Of a stretch of 64,000 nucleotides of DNA, positions 10,322 to 18,333 are shown piece after piece. The notes beneath the pieces are model-generated. The model was not told the origin of the DNA and did not search any database. It worked only from the letters and a program-made list of their open reading frames with translations. The translations under genes were made by a program, and so were the position numbers. The stretch is from the NCBI GenBank assembly GCA_016705545.1, contig JADIYA010000001.1, positions 930,001 to 994,000 on the forward strand. Direction: 5' to 3'. Within the stretch, counting starts at the first letter, position 1. Every line of letters starts with the position of its first letter. The DNA comes from Flavobacteriales bacterium. GTDB taxonomy: Bacteria; Bacteroidota; Bacteroidia; Flavobacteriales_F; PHOS-HE28.

Positions 10322-10690
10322 ATGACGACGATGAAGAACAAAGTGCAGCTCGTAAGGCGCATCGGAAAGGACCTGAACTGAAGACCGTTGGCAGCGGCCC
10401 CGCCCGCTGCTGCGGATGAGCGTGCCACCAACGAGCGTTTTCAAAGCGGCCGACGGCGAGTGGAAGGATGATACCCAATGGCACCCGTAGTAGCCTGGGG
10501 CAAACAGGCTGAGCGCATGGCCCAGTCTGCGCAAGGGGCAGCGGCATCGTGCTCGAGGGTCGTCCGATGCACCGCAGCTATGAGGCCAACGACGGCAGCA
10601 AGCGCATGAGCACCGGAGGTGGTCCTTCCGATTACCAGCTGCTCAGCGCCCAAGGCCGAGCCGGTCATAGCCGAAGCAGACGAACAGTGA
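10322..10690 (+). CDS. ssb: Single-stranded DNA-binding protein, second copy (frameshifted)
   Basis: Joining frames gives about 122 residues: MTTMKNKVQLVGRIGKDLEL, ARMSVATNERFKAADGEWKD, DTQWHPVVAWGKQAERMAQS, GIVLEGRPMHRSYEANDGSK, STEVVLSDYQLLSAKAEPV, ending EADEQ. This is an OB-fold SSB clearly paralogous to the intact ssb at 14063 (KNKV-LVG-IG, TQWH-VVAWG, LEGR-HRSYEA-DGSKR). At least six indels break it. It lacks a DxxPF-like acidic tip apart from a short EADEQ tail. Its stop abuts the stop of the convergent T9SS-tail gene (10691). It could be a true pseudogene, but every gene around it carries the same kind of indels. Confidence 0.8.
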
Positions 10691-11843
10691 TTAGGGTTGC
10701 TTAACGAGCCGCTGCCAATGCACGGCCAAGCTCGCCCTTCCAGCAAGAGCGTGCAGCTTCCGGGGGGTGAGATGGGCCATTGGCAGCGTGCTCGGTGCGG
10801 CTGACGGCGCCAGTGGTCTGCTGAGCACAGTTCGCCCGGCGCCATCGAGCAGCACCAAGGTTCGCCGCTCAGGGCTCGAGCAACAGTGAGCGCATCAGTG
10901 AAGGGCGAGGCCAGGCCAATCGTGCATTGGCCCGGTCGAGTTCAGCAATCGGAGACTTCCGGCATAATGAAGACTTCGCGGCAAATCGTGCTTCACGCAG
11001 GTATCGCTCAGCAGTGGCCCCCACGCCCTCAGGGTGCCGCAAGCGAATAGCTCTGCAAGGGCACGTAGGCGTGCACCACACGGCCCGACGGCACCGCCCC
11101 ATCGCCGAAGTCCCAATCGTAACGAGCGTTCATGCCGGTTACGTGAGAGGTGTCCACAACGCCAACCAGGTTCTCATATTGGAGCACCGCGAAGCCTTGG
11201 CTAACCACCTCGGAGCAGGGCAGGCCGGTTGGGCCAAGTGGAACCATTGGCAAAGGGTGGCGGTGCAATACGAAGGCGCCGCACCACTACGGTGAGGCAG
11301 ACCTCGAAGGGGCCATTGCCTTGGAGGGGTATGAACAGGCGATGGCGAGGTAGCGATGCTGGAGCCATCGCCGAAGCTCCAGAAGGTGCTTTCCACGGAC
11401 CCCGCCGGGAACTGTGAGGTCTTGGAAGGTGATGGTGCCGGCGCTGGCCGCAGCGATACCGAAGTTGACGGTGAGGCTGGCGCACTCTGCTAGAGCTTGC
11501 GGTGCAATCAACTTGCATACGGTGGTGATGCACGGTTGTGAAGCCAACTGGTCGAAGGCCCGCACAGTGTAGCATATGGGGTAGGGCTGTGGGGGAAGTA
11601 GGCGATTGGGGCGCTGGTGTAATCCGTTGACCAAGAGCCTGAATCATAGTTGTAGTAATCCCATTGCGCTCCGCTCACCGATGTGCTGCCCGTGGTCACC
11701 GCCGGGGTGAATTGGCATTGGTAGCCGTCAGGTAGGCCGTTGAGAATCAACATGCATGCTGGTATCGCAGGTTTGAAGCGTGCCGCCGCCCTTTGCGAGC
11801 GAATAGCCGCTGAGCACTTTGCCCCAGAGAAGCAATAGGCCAT
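10691..11843 (-). CDS. Secreted PKD-domain protein with type A T9SS tail (heavily frameshifted)
   Basis: About 384 residues when rejoined. Visible pieces on the minus strand in order: LLLLWGKVLSGYSLAKGGGT, QWDYYNYDSGSWSTDYTSAP, PICYTVRAFDQLASQPCITT, a PKD domain (STFWSFGDGSSIATSPSPVH), a second PKD domain (ARYDWDFGDGAVPSGRVVHA), and a C-terminus like NLVLLDGAGRTVLSRPLAPS...LTPGS-TLLLEGR...QRLVKQP. The last block has the spacing of the type A T9SS sorting domain, in which a D-x-x-GR turn precedes a final short strand. The stop is at 10691. It follows the barrel gene (stop 11894) by 50 bases, so it may belong to the same ECF operon. The start (ATG 11843) is uncertain because the N-terminus is broken by indels. 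Confidence 0.6.
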
Positions 11844-11893
11844 GCGAGGTCCGATCAGAATGAGGCGAGGTGTTACGGAAGAAGGGCGTGAGG

Positions 11894-13271
11894 TCAGAAG
11901 CGGTGTTGAATCATAAGGCGCAGCCCGAAGCGTTCAGGACGGGCATGTGCGTCCGAAGCGCCTCCGAAAGTGGTCGTACGCGACCGAGGCGAATGGCGTG
12001 GCGATGATGCGTGAGCGGGCAATTAACATAAAGCCGAAATCGATTCCGGCGATTGCCGCCTGAAGGGTAACGAAGCTCCGCAACTCGGCCGGCGAAAGTC
12101 GTCGCCATGCACACATGCGGTCAGAGGGGTCCACGGCCAAGCTGGCCGGAGATCGATGGAAGTACTCGCCGACAAGGCCTGCACGAGGCCCGAAGCGCCA
12201 CCGCCTGGCTGCCAGCTGCCACGCTGCCTCCAACGGAATGCGATGCGCACGCGGCGGTCGGCTCCTTCAGCTTGGGCCTCGCGAACCACATCGGTGCTGA
12301 CCGTGTCCACGGAAGAAGCGAAGACCTGGGTGTTCAAACGTGATGACCTGGGTCACGGTCTCTGTTTGTCGCTCGGTGCGCTGATCAAGGCTGCGGTAGG
12401 TCTGGTCAGTCGGTCGGCCTCCACGCCAAGCCCGATGCTCAATCCGAAGGCCATGCCCGGCCCGCCAATGCGCCGAATGCCAGACCCCTTGCCATCGCCC
12501 ATTGCCCTGCAAGGCGCGTTGCAGGTTCGCATGGTCGCTTTGCCATTGATAGCGCGAGGCCTGTGCGCTCGACGTGATGGCTACCCACCATATCCCACTG
12601 GAGCGTACCGTAGGCTTGCTGCCGAGCCCCATGGGCTCTCTCTGACAGAGGATTCGGGAGTGCATGAATAAGCCGAAGGCGGTTGATTTCATCTGTAACC
12701 CGACCACGAGGAGCTTCTTTCGGCGCATCACTCGAAGGCCTCTTCGATGCGCGCAGGGGCGTCAGAAGATCCATTTTCACCCAGGTGGAGTTGCCGTTCG
12801 ACGATTCCAGCGCAACGCTTCCAAACAACGCTGGTGAACCCGATGGATTGCGGCGACTTCCAATCGGTGCCGATGGCGGCTCTTGTGTTTTCCGCAATGG
12901 ATTTGCTACGGCTGTTGCTGGCGCCACGGTTCCTAAGGAGCCTGCGCTTCCCAACTGCTCAGCCGGTTCCTCGCGCGCCCGCGCCAGGTGCTGGCAAAGC
13001 GCCCTCCACGGGTGCCGGGCCTATGTGCTTTCGACGATTCCAGCAGGGGCATCCGGTCCTGAGCCCGACCGCACGACCCAGACCACGTTGGCTGTGAATC
13101 CGGTCAACAGGATCAAAGCACCAACGAGCGCCTCCCTCCAAATCACCGTCCGCCGACGTTTGGCCCGCACATGGGACAAGATGGTCGCCCCCACCTCAGG
13201 TGGCGGGATCGCTGAGGGCGCCTTGCGAGGCTCTTTCGGAAGAGCTCGTCAATGGGATGCGTTCCCGACAT
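11894..13271 (-). CDS. Inner-membrane-anchored protein ending in an outer-membrane barrel; anti-sigma-like (heavily frameshifted)
   Basis: About 458 residues when rejoined. The N-terminus MSGTHPIDELFRKSLA resembles the short cytoplasmic domain of Bacteroidota ECF partners. Next come SHVRAKRRRTVIWREA, one membrane helix (ALVGALILLTGFTANVVWVV), a Ser/Pro/Asn-rich linker and strands such as GPGMAFGLSIGLGVEAD, WRFGPRAGLVGEYFHRSP, FVTLQAAIAGIDFGFML and TPFASVAYDHFGG. It ends FGLRLMIQHRF, a terminal Phe as in outer-membrane barrels. The start overlaps the sigma gene by 23 bases. This architecture (cytoplasmic helix, single TM, periplasmic linker, PorT-like barrel) is known beside ECF sigma genes in Bacteroidota. 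An anti-sigma function is inferred from context. At least eight indels are needed, so details are approximate. Confidence 0.62.
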
Positions 13272-13814
13272 GTACAGGGGTGGTTGAGGCGGTGATCATC
13301 GATTGAAGCATGCGCCGCGCCTTTGCCAATTGGCTCCGCGAAGTGCTTTCACCGCAACCCAGCATGCTGGGCGATCTCCCGGCATGGTCGAAACCTTCAA
13401 TGGCAAATAGGTTGAATACCATGCGGTGCCCTCAGGCAGCGTGGAGACCATGGCCAAGAGTTCTTCGGTCCCAAGGCGGTCCATGGCGTCAGCGGGCACG
13501 GGGCTCTCGGGCAGTTTTTCCAAGCCCGAAGCGTTCTTGCTGGAAGCTCTTGCGACGGTAGCAATTGATTGCGGTATGCACCATGATTCTGCGGATCCAG
13601 CCCTCCAAGGCCCTCCATGCGGAAGTCCTTCAGCTTCTCGAACACGCGGATGAATCCTTCTTGCATCAGGTCCACGGGCCTCTAATTCGTGGCGGGCATA
13701 CCGCAGGCACACCGCATACATGCGGCGCGCGTACCGGGCGTAAAGGGCTTCCTGGCAGCGGGGTTCGCCATCCAAGCAGCCCTTTACCAGCTCGCGTTCG
13801 GTCAATTCACGCAA
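13249..13814 (-). CDS. ECF-family RNA polymerase sigma factor (frameshifted)
   Basis: About 188 residues when rejoined. Region 2 is MRELTERELVKGCLDGEPRC, ALYARYARRMYAVCLRYARH, DLMQEGFIRVFEKLKDFRMEG. The linker contains LEKLPESPVPADAMDRLGTE. Region 4 is LLAMVSTLPEG..., then GESTSRSQLAKARRMLQSMI. It is a paralogue of the intact sigma gene at 22837: the same order of blocks, the same short acidic linker, and the same 23-base overlap with the following membrane-protein gene. Four or so indels break it. The CTAAC/CGTC words upstream have the wrong spacing to match the promoter seen near 18.8 kb, so its own promoter is unclear. Confidence 0.82.
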
Positions 13815-13915
13815 CGAAGGGCCTTTCTAGGGCCAAGACACTCATCGCAGGCGCGACGCTGCCTTGGCGTTAGGGCATGGGAAGATAGGCGCGAACGCGT
13901 GAATGCGCCGCCCCC

Positions 13916-13975
13916 AAGCAAACGACAACAAACGGCTGTAACCACTTACAACCGGGTACTGGCCGAATGCCCGGT
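13916..13975 (+). promoter_or_regulatory. Structured leader of ssb
   Basis: AAGCAAACG at 13916 begins a segment related to the one upstream of the other ssb: after a few bases both read roughly AACAA then ACG-CTG-AA. It is followed by a 6-base-pair hairpin, ACCGGG (13951-13956) with CCCGGT (13970-13975). ssb starts 88 bases further on. The 13815-14062 interval contains no other gene that I can support. Confidence 0.35.
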
Positions 13976-14062
13976 GCTGCTTGGGAAAAAGTTTGCAGCG
14001 TCGGTCGGCATCAGCACCGGTCGGCGGAAACCGAAAGTCAAACACACAAAAACCCAAGTACC

Positions 14063-14419
14063 ATGAACACGCTGAAGAACAAAGTCCACCTCGTAGGGAA
14101 CCTCGGCTTTGACCCCGAAGTGCGCGAGATCGCAAAAGGCCGCAAGGTGGCCCGGCTGTCAGTAGCCACGCACGACAGCTACAAGAACGCCAGCGGTGAG
14201 CGTGTCACCGACACCCAGTGGCACACCGTGGTGGCCTGGGGCCAGACCGCCGAGATGGCCGAGCGCCTATTGCGCAAAGGTTCACCCGTGATGCTCGAAG
14301 GGCGCTTGGTGCACCGCAGCTACGAAGCCAAGGACGGCAGCAAGCGCTACATCACCGAGGTGGTGATGAGTAACTTCCAACTGCTGCCGAACAAGCGCGA
14401 GGAAGCCGCTGCGGCCTGA
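14063..14419 (+). CDS. ssb: Single-stranded DNA-binding protein
   Basis: This intact OB-fold SSB of 118 residues protects ssDNA in replication, repair and recombination. The start MNTLKNKVHLVGNLGFDPEV is chosen because the family begins here; the ORF extends upstream without a family match. Core motifs: RLSVATHDSYKN, DTQWHTVVAWGQTAEMAERL, SPVMLEGRLVHRSYEAKDGS, ITEVVMSNFQLL. The C-terminus ends KREEAAAA and lacks the acidic DDDIPF-type tip through which most bacterial SSBs bind partner proteins, and the chain is shorter than usual (118 versus about 150-180). So this may be an accessory SSB, with the main one elsewhere. A strong terminator follows 23 bases after the stop. Confidence 0.92.
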   Translation: MNTLKNKVHLVGNLGFDPEVREIAKGRKVARLSVATHDSYKNASGERVTDTQWHTVVAWGQTAEMAERLLRKGSPVMLEGRLVHRSYEAKDGSKRYITEVVMSNFQLLPNKREEAAAA

Positions 14420-14442
14420 GCCGAAAGAAGCAATCGAATAAA

Positions 14443-14473
14443 GAAGGGCGACCCACAACGGTCGCCCTTCTTC
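14443..14473. terminator. Bidirectional terminator between ssb and yebC
   Basis: An 11-base-pair perfect stem, GAAGGGCGACC (14443-14453) with GGTCGCCCTTC (14460-14470), closes a 6-base loop and is followed by TTC. It separates ssb from the convergent yebC. Confidence 0.85.
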
Positions 14474-14534
14474 ATTCTTGGACAACGGATGCCGGTCAAT
14501 ACACGGTCAACGGCAAGACTTAAATTCCTGCAAC

Positions 14535-15287
14535 CTATTCCGATTCCAGTTCCGCCTCCACCTCTTCCGTGATGTCCATGTTGTGGTACACGGCATTCAC
14601 ATCGTCGTCCTCATTGAGCAGGTCAACGAGCTTGAGCACGGCCCGAGCCGTGGTGATATCGGCCGGCATGGTGGAAAGGGGGAAGCGCTTCAGTTCGGCA
14701 CTTTTCACTTCAACGCCGAGTTGCTCGAGCTTCTGCTGCATGGTGCCGAAGGAGGCGAAGGGCGCGTAGATGATGAACCCTTCCTCATCGCGCAGCACAT
14801 CGTCGGCGCCCCCATCAATGAGCTCCATCTCGAACTCATCGGGGTCACGGCCTTTGAGGGCGGCGGCCTCCAGCACGAACTCGGCCTTACGCTCGAACAC
14901 GTGCGAGAGGGATCCGGACGTGCCCAGTGTGCCTCCGCACTTGGAGAAGAAGCTCCGCACATTGGCCACGGTGCGCGTGGGGTTGTTGGTGGCCACGTCC
15001 ACGAACACGGCAACGCCACCTGGCGCGTAGCCTTCGTAGGTCATTTCTGTGAAGTCCGCCTCGCTGCCGCCAGCCGCCTTCTTGATCGCGCGGTCGATGT
15101 TGTCCTTGGGCATGTTCATGCCCCGTGCGTTCTGGATGGCGACCTTGAGGCGGCTGTTCGCTTCGGGGCTCGGCCCGCCGGCCTTCACGGCCATGGCGAT
15201 TTCCTTGCCGATGCGGGTGAAGAGCTTGCTGAGCTTGGCGTTGCGCGCGAAGATCTTGTGCTTGCGTTTCTCGAAGATGCGTCCCAT
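14535..15287 (-). CDS. yebC: YebC/PmpR family protein
   Basis: This 250-residue cytoplasmic protein belongs to the conserved YebC/PmpR family, associated with transcription regulation and, in recent work, with helping ribosomes through difficult peptide stretches. The start MGRIFEKRKHKIFARNAKLS is the Bacteroidota form of the MAGHSKW-type N-terminus. Other landmarks are GGPSPEANSRLKVAIQNARG, NMPKDNIDRAIKKAAGG, YEGYAPGGVAVFVDVATNN, GTLGTSGSLSHVFERKAEF and a final ITEEVEAELESE tail. The length is normal. It is transcribed alone, between a terminator and a promoter-like -7 box about 24 bases upstream. Confidence 0.95.
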   Translation of the reverse strand: MGRIFEKRKHKIFARNAKLSKLFTRIGKEIAMAVKAGGPSPEANSRLKVAIQNARGMNMPKDNIDRAIKKAAGGSEADFTEMTYEGYAPGGVAVFVDVATNNPTRTVANVRSFFSKCGGTLGTSGSLSHVFERKAEFVLEAAALKGRDPDEFEMELIDGGADDVLRDEEGFIIYAPFASFGTMQQKLEQLGVEVKSAELKRFPLSTMPADITTARAVLKLVDLLNEDDDVNAVYHNMDITEEVEAELESE

Positions 15288-15310
15288 GAGGCGTGGCCGA
15301 TTGCGGAGCG

Positions 15311-15318
15311 CGAATGTA
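15311..15318 (-). promoter_or_regulatory. Putative -7 element of yebC
   Basis: TACATTCG on the minus strand, 23 bases before the yebC start, is one base off the Bacteroidota -7 consensus TAnnTTTG. No TTG is found at the right distance upstream, so support is partial. Confidence 0.4.
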
Positions 15319-15397
15319 GGAGTGGGCCGCGAGCTGCGCCCTCTGCACAGAGGACTGGCTCACGGCCCTGGGCCCAACCCCTCGTAGCGCTTGCGCA

Positions 15398-16396
15398 CTA
15401 GTTGAACCCGACCAACTGCAGGCCCACCACCCAAGGGGTGAGCTCCGGCCCTTTGCCCTCTTGGAAGAGCGGCGTGAGCGACCATTCTGCGAACAGCGTG
15501 AACTTGCCGAAGCCGATGCGAGCGGCCGCTGCCAATCGATAGGGCAGCAGGTTGAAGTCGCCCTTGTCGCGGTCCAGCACGGTCTTGCCCTCCACTTGGT
15601 AGCGCTGCTTGTACATGGTGTCGAAATACCAGCTGCCCACCACGCCGACCGCAAGATTGACGTTGTTCCGGCGCGAGTAGCGGTAACGCTTCGCGAGGGC
15701 GCCGGTAGTGTCGGCGCGGGCGGCTTCGAGGTCGGAAGCGCTGGGCATTGGCGCGCGCTTGGTGTTGAACTCGAGCATCAGCGGCATGCGGAAACCCATC
15801 ATGCGCAGCTTGTTCTTGTCGATATCGGGGCTTTCCACCGGCACCCCGAAAACACTATCTCCCTGCTGCGCCAGGAGCACGTTTTCCTTCAGGCGATAGT
15901 TCACGAACTCCCAGCCCAGTCCGGTAAGCAGGCCAACATGGTGCGTACCGAATTCGATCTTCTGCTCCATGAAGTTGATGCTCAGGAAGCGCGAGCGCCC
16001 GTGATCGATCTGCATGAAATCAGCGCTGGCATCGAGGTCGGCATCGCCATCGGCACCGGTGAGGAAGTTCACGCCGGCGTCGACCCCGGCCCAATTGGTG
16101 AACTGGTTGCGGCGCTCGCGGCGTTTGTCGCGCAGCACTTCGTCAAGGCTGTCCTGCTTGCTCACCCATGGCTTGGGCTCGGACTTCACCGTGATGCGCT
16201 TGTACTTGGTGTCGAAGGTGAAGGTGCCCTTGGTCACGGTTGAATCGCCCTCCTTCATGTGCACCTCGAGCCCATCATCGCTGCGGAGCTGCACTTCGAG
16301 GGCCTGCATGCGGTCGGGAGACACGGCAGTATCATTCTGTGCGTTGGCGATAGGGGGCAACAGCAGAATGGAGTAGATCAGTAGGGCGGTTTTCAT
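15398..16396 (-). CDS. Secreted outer-membrane beta-barrel-like protein, probable ECF target
   Basis: This 332-residue protein has a clear signal peptide (MKTALLIYSILLLPPIANAQ), which fixes the start at 16396. A short N-terminal strand region (LRSDDGLEVHMKEGDS, KYKRITVKSEPKPW) is followed by a basic helical stretch (VLRDKRRERRNQFTNWAG). Alternating strands then look like a PorT/OMP barrel: VDAGVNFLTGADGDADLD, HHVGLLTGLGWEFVNYRL, NVNLAVGVVGSWYFDTMY, PYRLAAAARIGFGKFTLFAE, TPWVVGLQLVGFN. The function is unknown. A GTAAC-N16-CGTC element ends 22 bases before the start, matching the elements before the ECF sigma gene and the TonB_C gene, so I infer it is an ECF-regulon outer-membrane protein. Confidence 0.7.
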   Translation of the reverse strand: MKTALLIYSILLLPPIANAQNDTAVSPDRMQALEVQLRSDDGLEVHMKEGDSTVTKGTFTFDTKYKRITVKSEPKPWVSKQDSLDEVLRDKRRERRNQFTNWAGVDAGVNFLTGADGDADLDASADFMQIDHGRSRFLSINFMEQKIEFGTHHVGLLTGLGWEFVNYRLKENVLLAQQGDSVFGVPVESPDIDKNKLRMMGFRMPLMLEFNTKRAPMPSASDLEAARADTTGALAKRYRYSRRNNVNLAVGVVGSWYFDTMYKQRYQVEGKTVLDRDKGDFNLLPYRLAAAARIGFGKFTLFAEWSLTPLFQEGKGPELTPWVVGLQLVGFN

Positions 16397-16418
16397 GGGT
16401 TCGTCTTCTTGGTCGTAT

Positions 16419-16443
16419 GACGAGCTCATGCAGTTGGAGTTAC
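16419..16443 (-). promoter_or_regulatory. ECF-type promoter of the barrel gene
   Basis: On the minus strand GTAAC (16443-16439) is separated by 16 bases from CGTC (16422-16419), and the ATG follows 22 bases later. The same two words with 16-17 base spacing occur upstream of the ECF sigma gene and the TonB_C gene. ECF promoters typically have an AAC-type -35 and a CGTC-type -10. Confidence 0.65.
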
Positions 16444-16460
16444 AGCGTGTTGCAAATGCG

Positions 16461-16486
16461 AACGGCCCCGCTCCCGCGAGGCCGTT
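16461..16486 (-). terminator. Hairpin between TonB_C gene and barrel gene
   Basis: AACGGCC (16461-16467) pairs with GGCCGTT (16480-16486), with extra G-C pairing inside. It lies downstream of the TonB_C gene stop (16511) and upstream of the next promoter, separating two independently started units. There is no long T run. Confidence 0.5.
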
Positions 16487-16510
16487 ACGCTCCAAACTGT
16501 CGGCTTTCGA

Positions 16511-16891
16511 TCAGCCTTGGCGCTCGGGATGAAAGTCGATCACCATGTGCGTGGTTCTCCAGATGCCCTCGGGATTGCTGCCGATGTCGATGCGACCCAG
16601 TTTGCGCAGCACGTAGGCGCGAAGGCGCTCGTTGGAGCTGTTGCAGCTGAGGACTTGCACTTTCCCTTCAGCATCGATGTTGAAGCTCACGAAGACCTTG
16701 CCGGTCATATCCCCCTGTTCCAGCCAAGGATAGGTCATGTGGCGGTTGAGGGCGCGATCGAGCGAGCGCTCGAGCACGGTGGCGTTGACGGTGGCTGGCG
16801 CATTGCCAGGGATCGGCTCAGCGGCTCGGGCATAGCCCAAGGTGAGCACGGATGCGACGACGAGCAGGTGGCGAGCGATTCGGGTTCTCAT
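16511..16891 (-). CDS. Secreted stand-alone TonB C-terminal-like domain protein
   Basis: This 126-residue protein has a signal peptide (IARHLLVVASVLTLGYARAA) followed by one domain that follows the TonB C-terminal fold: TVNATVLERSLDRALNRHMT, YPWLEQGDMTGKVFVSFNID, AEGKVQVLSCNSSNERLRAY, VLRKLGRIDI. The V-x-V-x-F-x-I-D-x-x-G-K/x-V pattern is characteristic. There is no transmembrane anchor and no proline-rich stretch, so this is not a normal energy transducer but a periplasmic single-domain form. The start is set at the Met at 16891 and not 16921, because the ECF-like CGTC box lies only two bases before the upstream ATG. It is probably part of the local ECF regulon. Confidence 0.75.
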   Translation of the reverse strand: MRTRIARHLLVVASVLTLGYARAAEPIPGNAPATVNATVLERSLDRALNRHMTYPWLEQGDMTGKVFVSFNIDAEGKVQVLSCNSSNERLRAYVLRKLGRIDIGSNPEGIWRTTHMVIDFHPERQG

Positions 16892-16923
16892 GGCAGTGGT
16901 GGTGTTGCGTTGATTGCGCATAG

Positions 16924-16949
16924 GACGGGGCTGTGCCGGGCCACGTTAC
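16924..16949 (-). promoter_or_regulatory. ECF-type promoter of the TonB_C gene
   Basis: GTAAC (16949-16945) and CGTC (16927-16924) on the minus strand are 17 bases apart, matching the elements at 16419 and 18844. The Met at 16891 lies 32 bases downstream of CGTC. The Met at 16921 would fall inside the initiation region, which decides the start. Confidence 0.6.
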
Positions 16950-17010
16950 AGATGTACGCTTGCTGGATGATGAGCGGTGCGCTCGCGCTGATGAGCGGTT
17001 GGCGCGATGC

Positions 17011-18333
17011 TCAGCGGCGCGCGCTGAGGGCCAGATGCCGGCCCAGGCGCAGGTCGAAGCCATTGCGGCGCCCTTGCGCATCACGATTCACGGCGAGGCC
17101 CGCACGATTGCCGGCAACAGTGCGCAAGGCGAAGTCAACGGCGGCCTCCGCATCCTTGGCGTCCAAGGGCCTGGCGGGCTCAGCTTCCAAGGCCAGCACG
17201 CGTTCGCGCACGGCACCTTTAAGTGCTTGCCCGATCGTGGGCGCGGAAACCTCCATGTTGGGCTGTCCGGTCGCACGGGCCTGCGCAATCGCCAAGGGTT
17301 CCACGGACTGCGGATTGGGTTCCTGTTCAGGTGTTCCTTCATGCGGCATGTACGCCATGGGTGCCTCCTCCGGCTCGGGGGCTGGTGGCAACGGCTCAGC
17401 GGATTCTGGAATCAACGGTGATTCGTTGAACTGTCGCTCCTCCGGCTTGTATTGCGCTGGTGCGCTCAACTTGTTGGGCCGCGCAATTGAATCAGAGACC
17501 GAAGGCTGTTCGCGCTCATCGGATTGTCCGCCTCCGGATAATGGTTGCTGAGCCACTGACGGAACGGTGGTTCCGCGTTGAGCGAAGTCGGGATTCGCGT
17601 TGCGCTCGCCGCGCAACCACCACCAGCCAAGTCCGAGCAGCAGAGCAATGGATGCAGCAGCCGCTAAGCGCCACGCTTGCCCACCAGCCCCGATGGCAAT
17701 CACCTTCGCCGAGTGCTTGAGTTCGGGTTTCCCGTTGAACACGATGGACTCAGGCGCAATGCGGGTCGCTTTCATAAAGGCCCATGCATTCCGAGCCTGC
17801 TCGTGTTCCGCCAACAGCTCCTCGAGGGCGCGCTCTTGTTCTGTGTTCAGGTCGCCTTCGAGCCGGGCTACGAGGAAGTCGTCCAGATTACCTAATGCAG
17901 GCAGGCCTGAAGGCGGCAAGGCGCGATGAAGCGATCCGCGGCTGTCGAGGGCGATTGGTTCAGGGTTGACCCTGGCATGCGCGTATTGGCGATCCACGCG
18001 TTGCGCCCTAGGACGAGTGCGGAGGAACTCCGCCAAGGCCCGCCCTTGCTCCGGGCTCAGATCACCTTCATGCCGAGCGATGAGGTGGTCGTGCAGGGTC
18101 GCCTCGGTGACGAAGCCCGTTGGGGGCAGCGCCCGCTTCAGCGCTTCGCGGTCAGCATCGGGGAGCGGGGCAGAATCGGTGTCGACCTTGGGCAATGCGT
18201 CACCTGCGGGCCTGAGTTGCGGGTGTGCGATCAGGAAGGCTTCGAGCTCACGCTCCTGCTCGGCCGTCAACTGCCCTTCCAGCTGATCGAGCAGCCAGGC
18301 CTCGTAGTTGTGGGGTCCGATGCGTTCGCTCAT
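17011..18333 (-). CDS. Single-pass membrane anti-sigma-like protein with three 70-residue repeats
   Basis: This 440-residue partner of the sigma gene overlaps it by ATGA. The cytoplasmic N-terminus has three homologous units at an exact 70-residue period: EAWLLDQLEGQLTAEQEREL (residue 11), HDHLIARHEGDLSPEQGRAL (81) and DDFLVARLEGDLNTEQERAL (151). Linkers repeat too (REALKRALPPTGF; RGSLHRALPPSGL). One membrane helix follows near 222-240 (RLAAAASIALLLGLGWWW), then a Pro/Glu-rich periplasmic region and a C-terminal helical segment with no recognisable domain. Single-copy versions of this L-x-G-x-L-(T/S)-x-E-Q-E motif occur in anti-sigma proteins; three copies are unusual. The sigma-binding role is inferred from operon structure. 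Confidence 0.75.
   Translation of the reverse strand: MSERIGPHNYEAWLLDQLEGQLTAEQERELEAFLIAHPQLRPAGDALPKVDTDSAPLPDADREALKRALPPTGFVTEATLHDHLIARHEGDLSPEQGRALAEFLRTRPRAQRVDRQYAHARVNPEPIALDSRGSLHRALPPSGLPALGNLDDFLVARLEGDLNTEQERALEELLAEHEQARNAWAFMKATRIAPESIVFNGKPELKHSAKVIAIGAGGQAWRLAAAASIALLLGLGWWWLRGERNANPDFAQRGTTVPSVAQQPLSGGGQSDEREQPSVSDSIARPNKLSAPAQYKPEERQFNESPLIPESAEPLPPAPEPEEAPMAYMPHEGTPEQEPNPQSVEPLAIAQARATGQPNMEVSAPTIGQALKGAVRERVLALEAEPARPLDAKDAEAAVDFALRTVAGNRAGLAVNRDAQGRRNGFDLRLGRHLALSARR

Noticed and set aside
10322..10690. Second ssb as a genuine pseudogene
   Set aside because: Its indel density matches that of essential neighbours, and all OB-fold blocks are present, so sequencing error is the better explanation.
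10691..13814. Apparently gene-poor region with only short ORFs on both strands
   Set aside because: Joining minus-strand frames recovers three coherent genes (sigma factor, barrel protein, PKD/T9SS protein), so it is coding sequence broken by indels and not an intergenic island.
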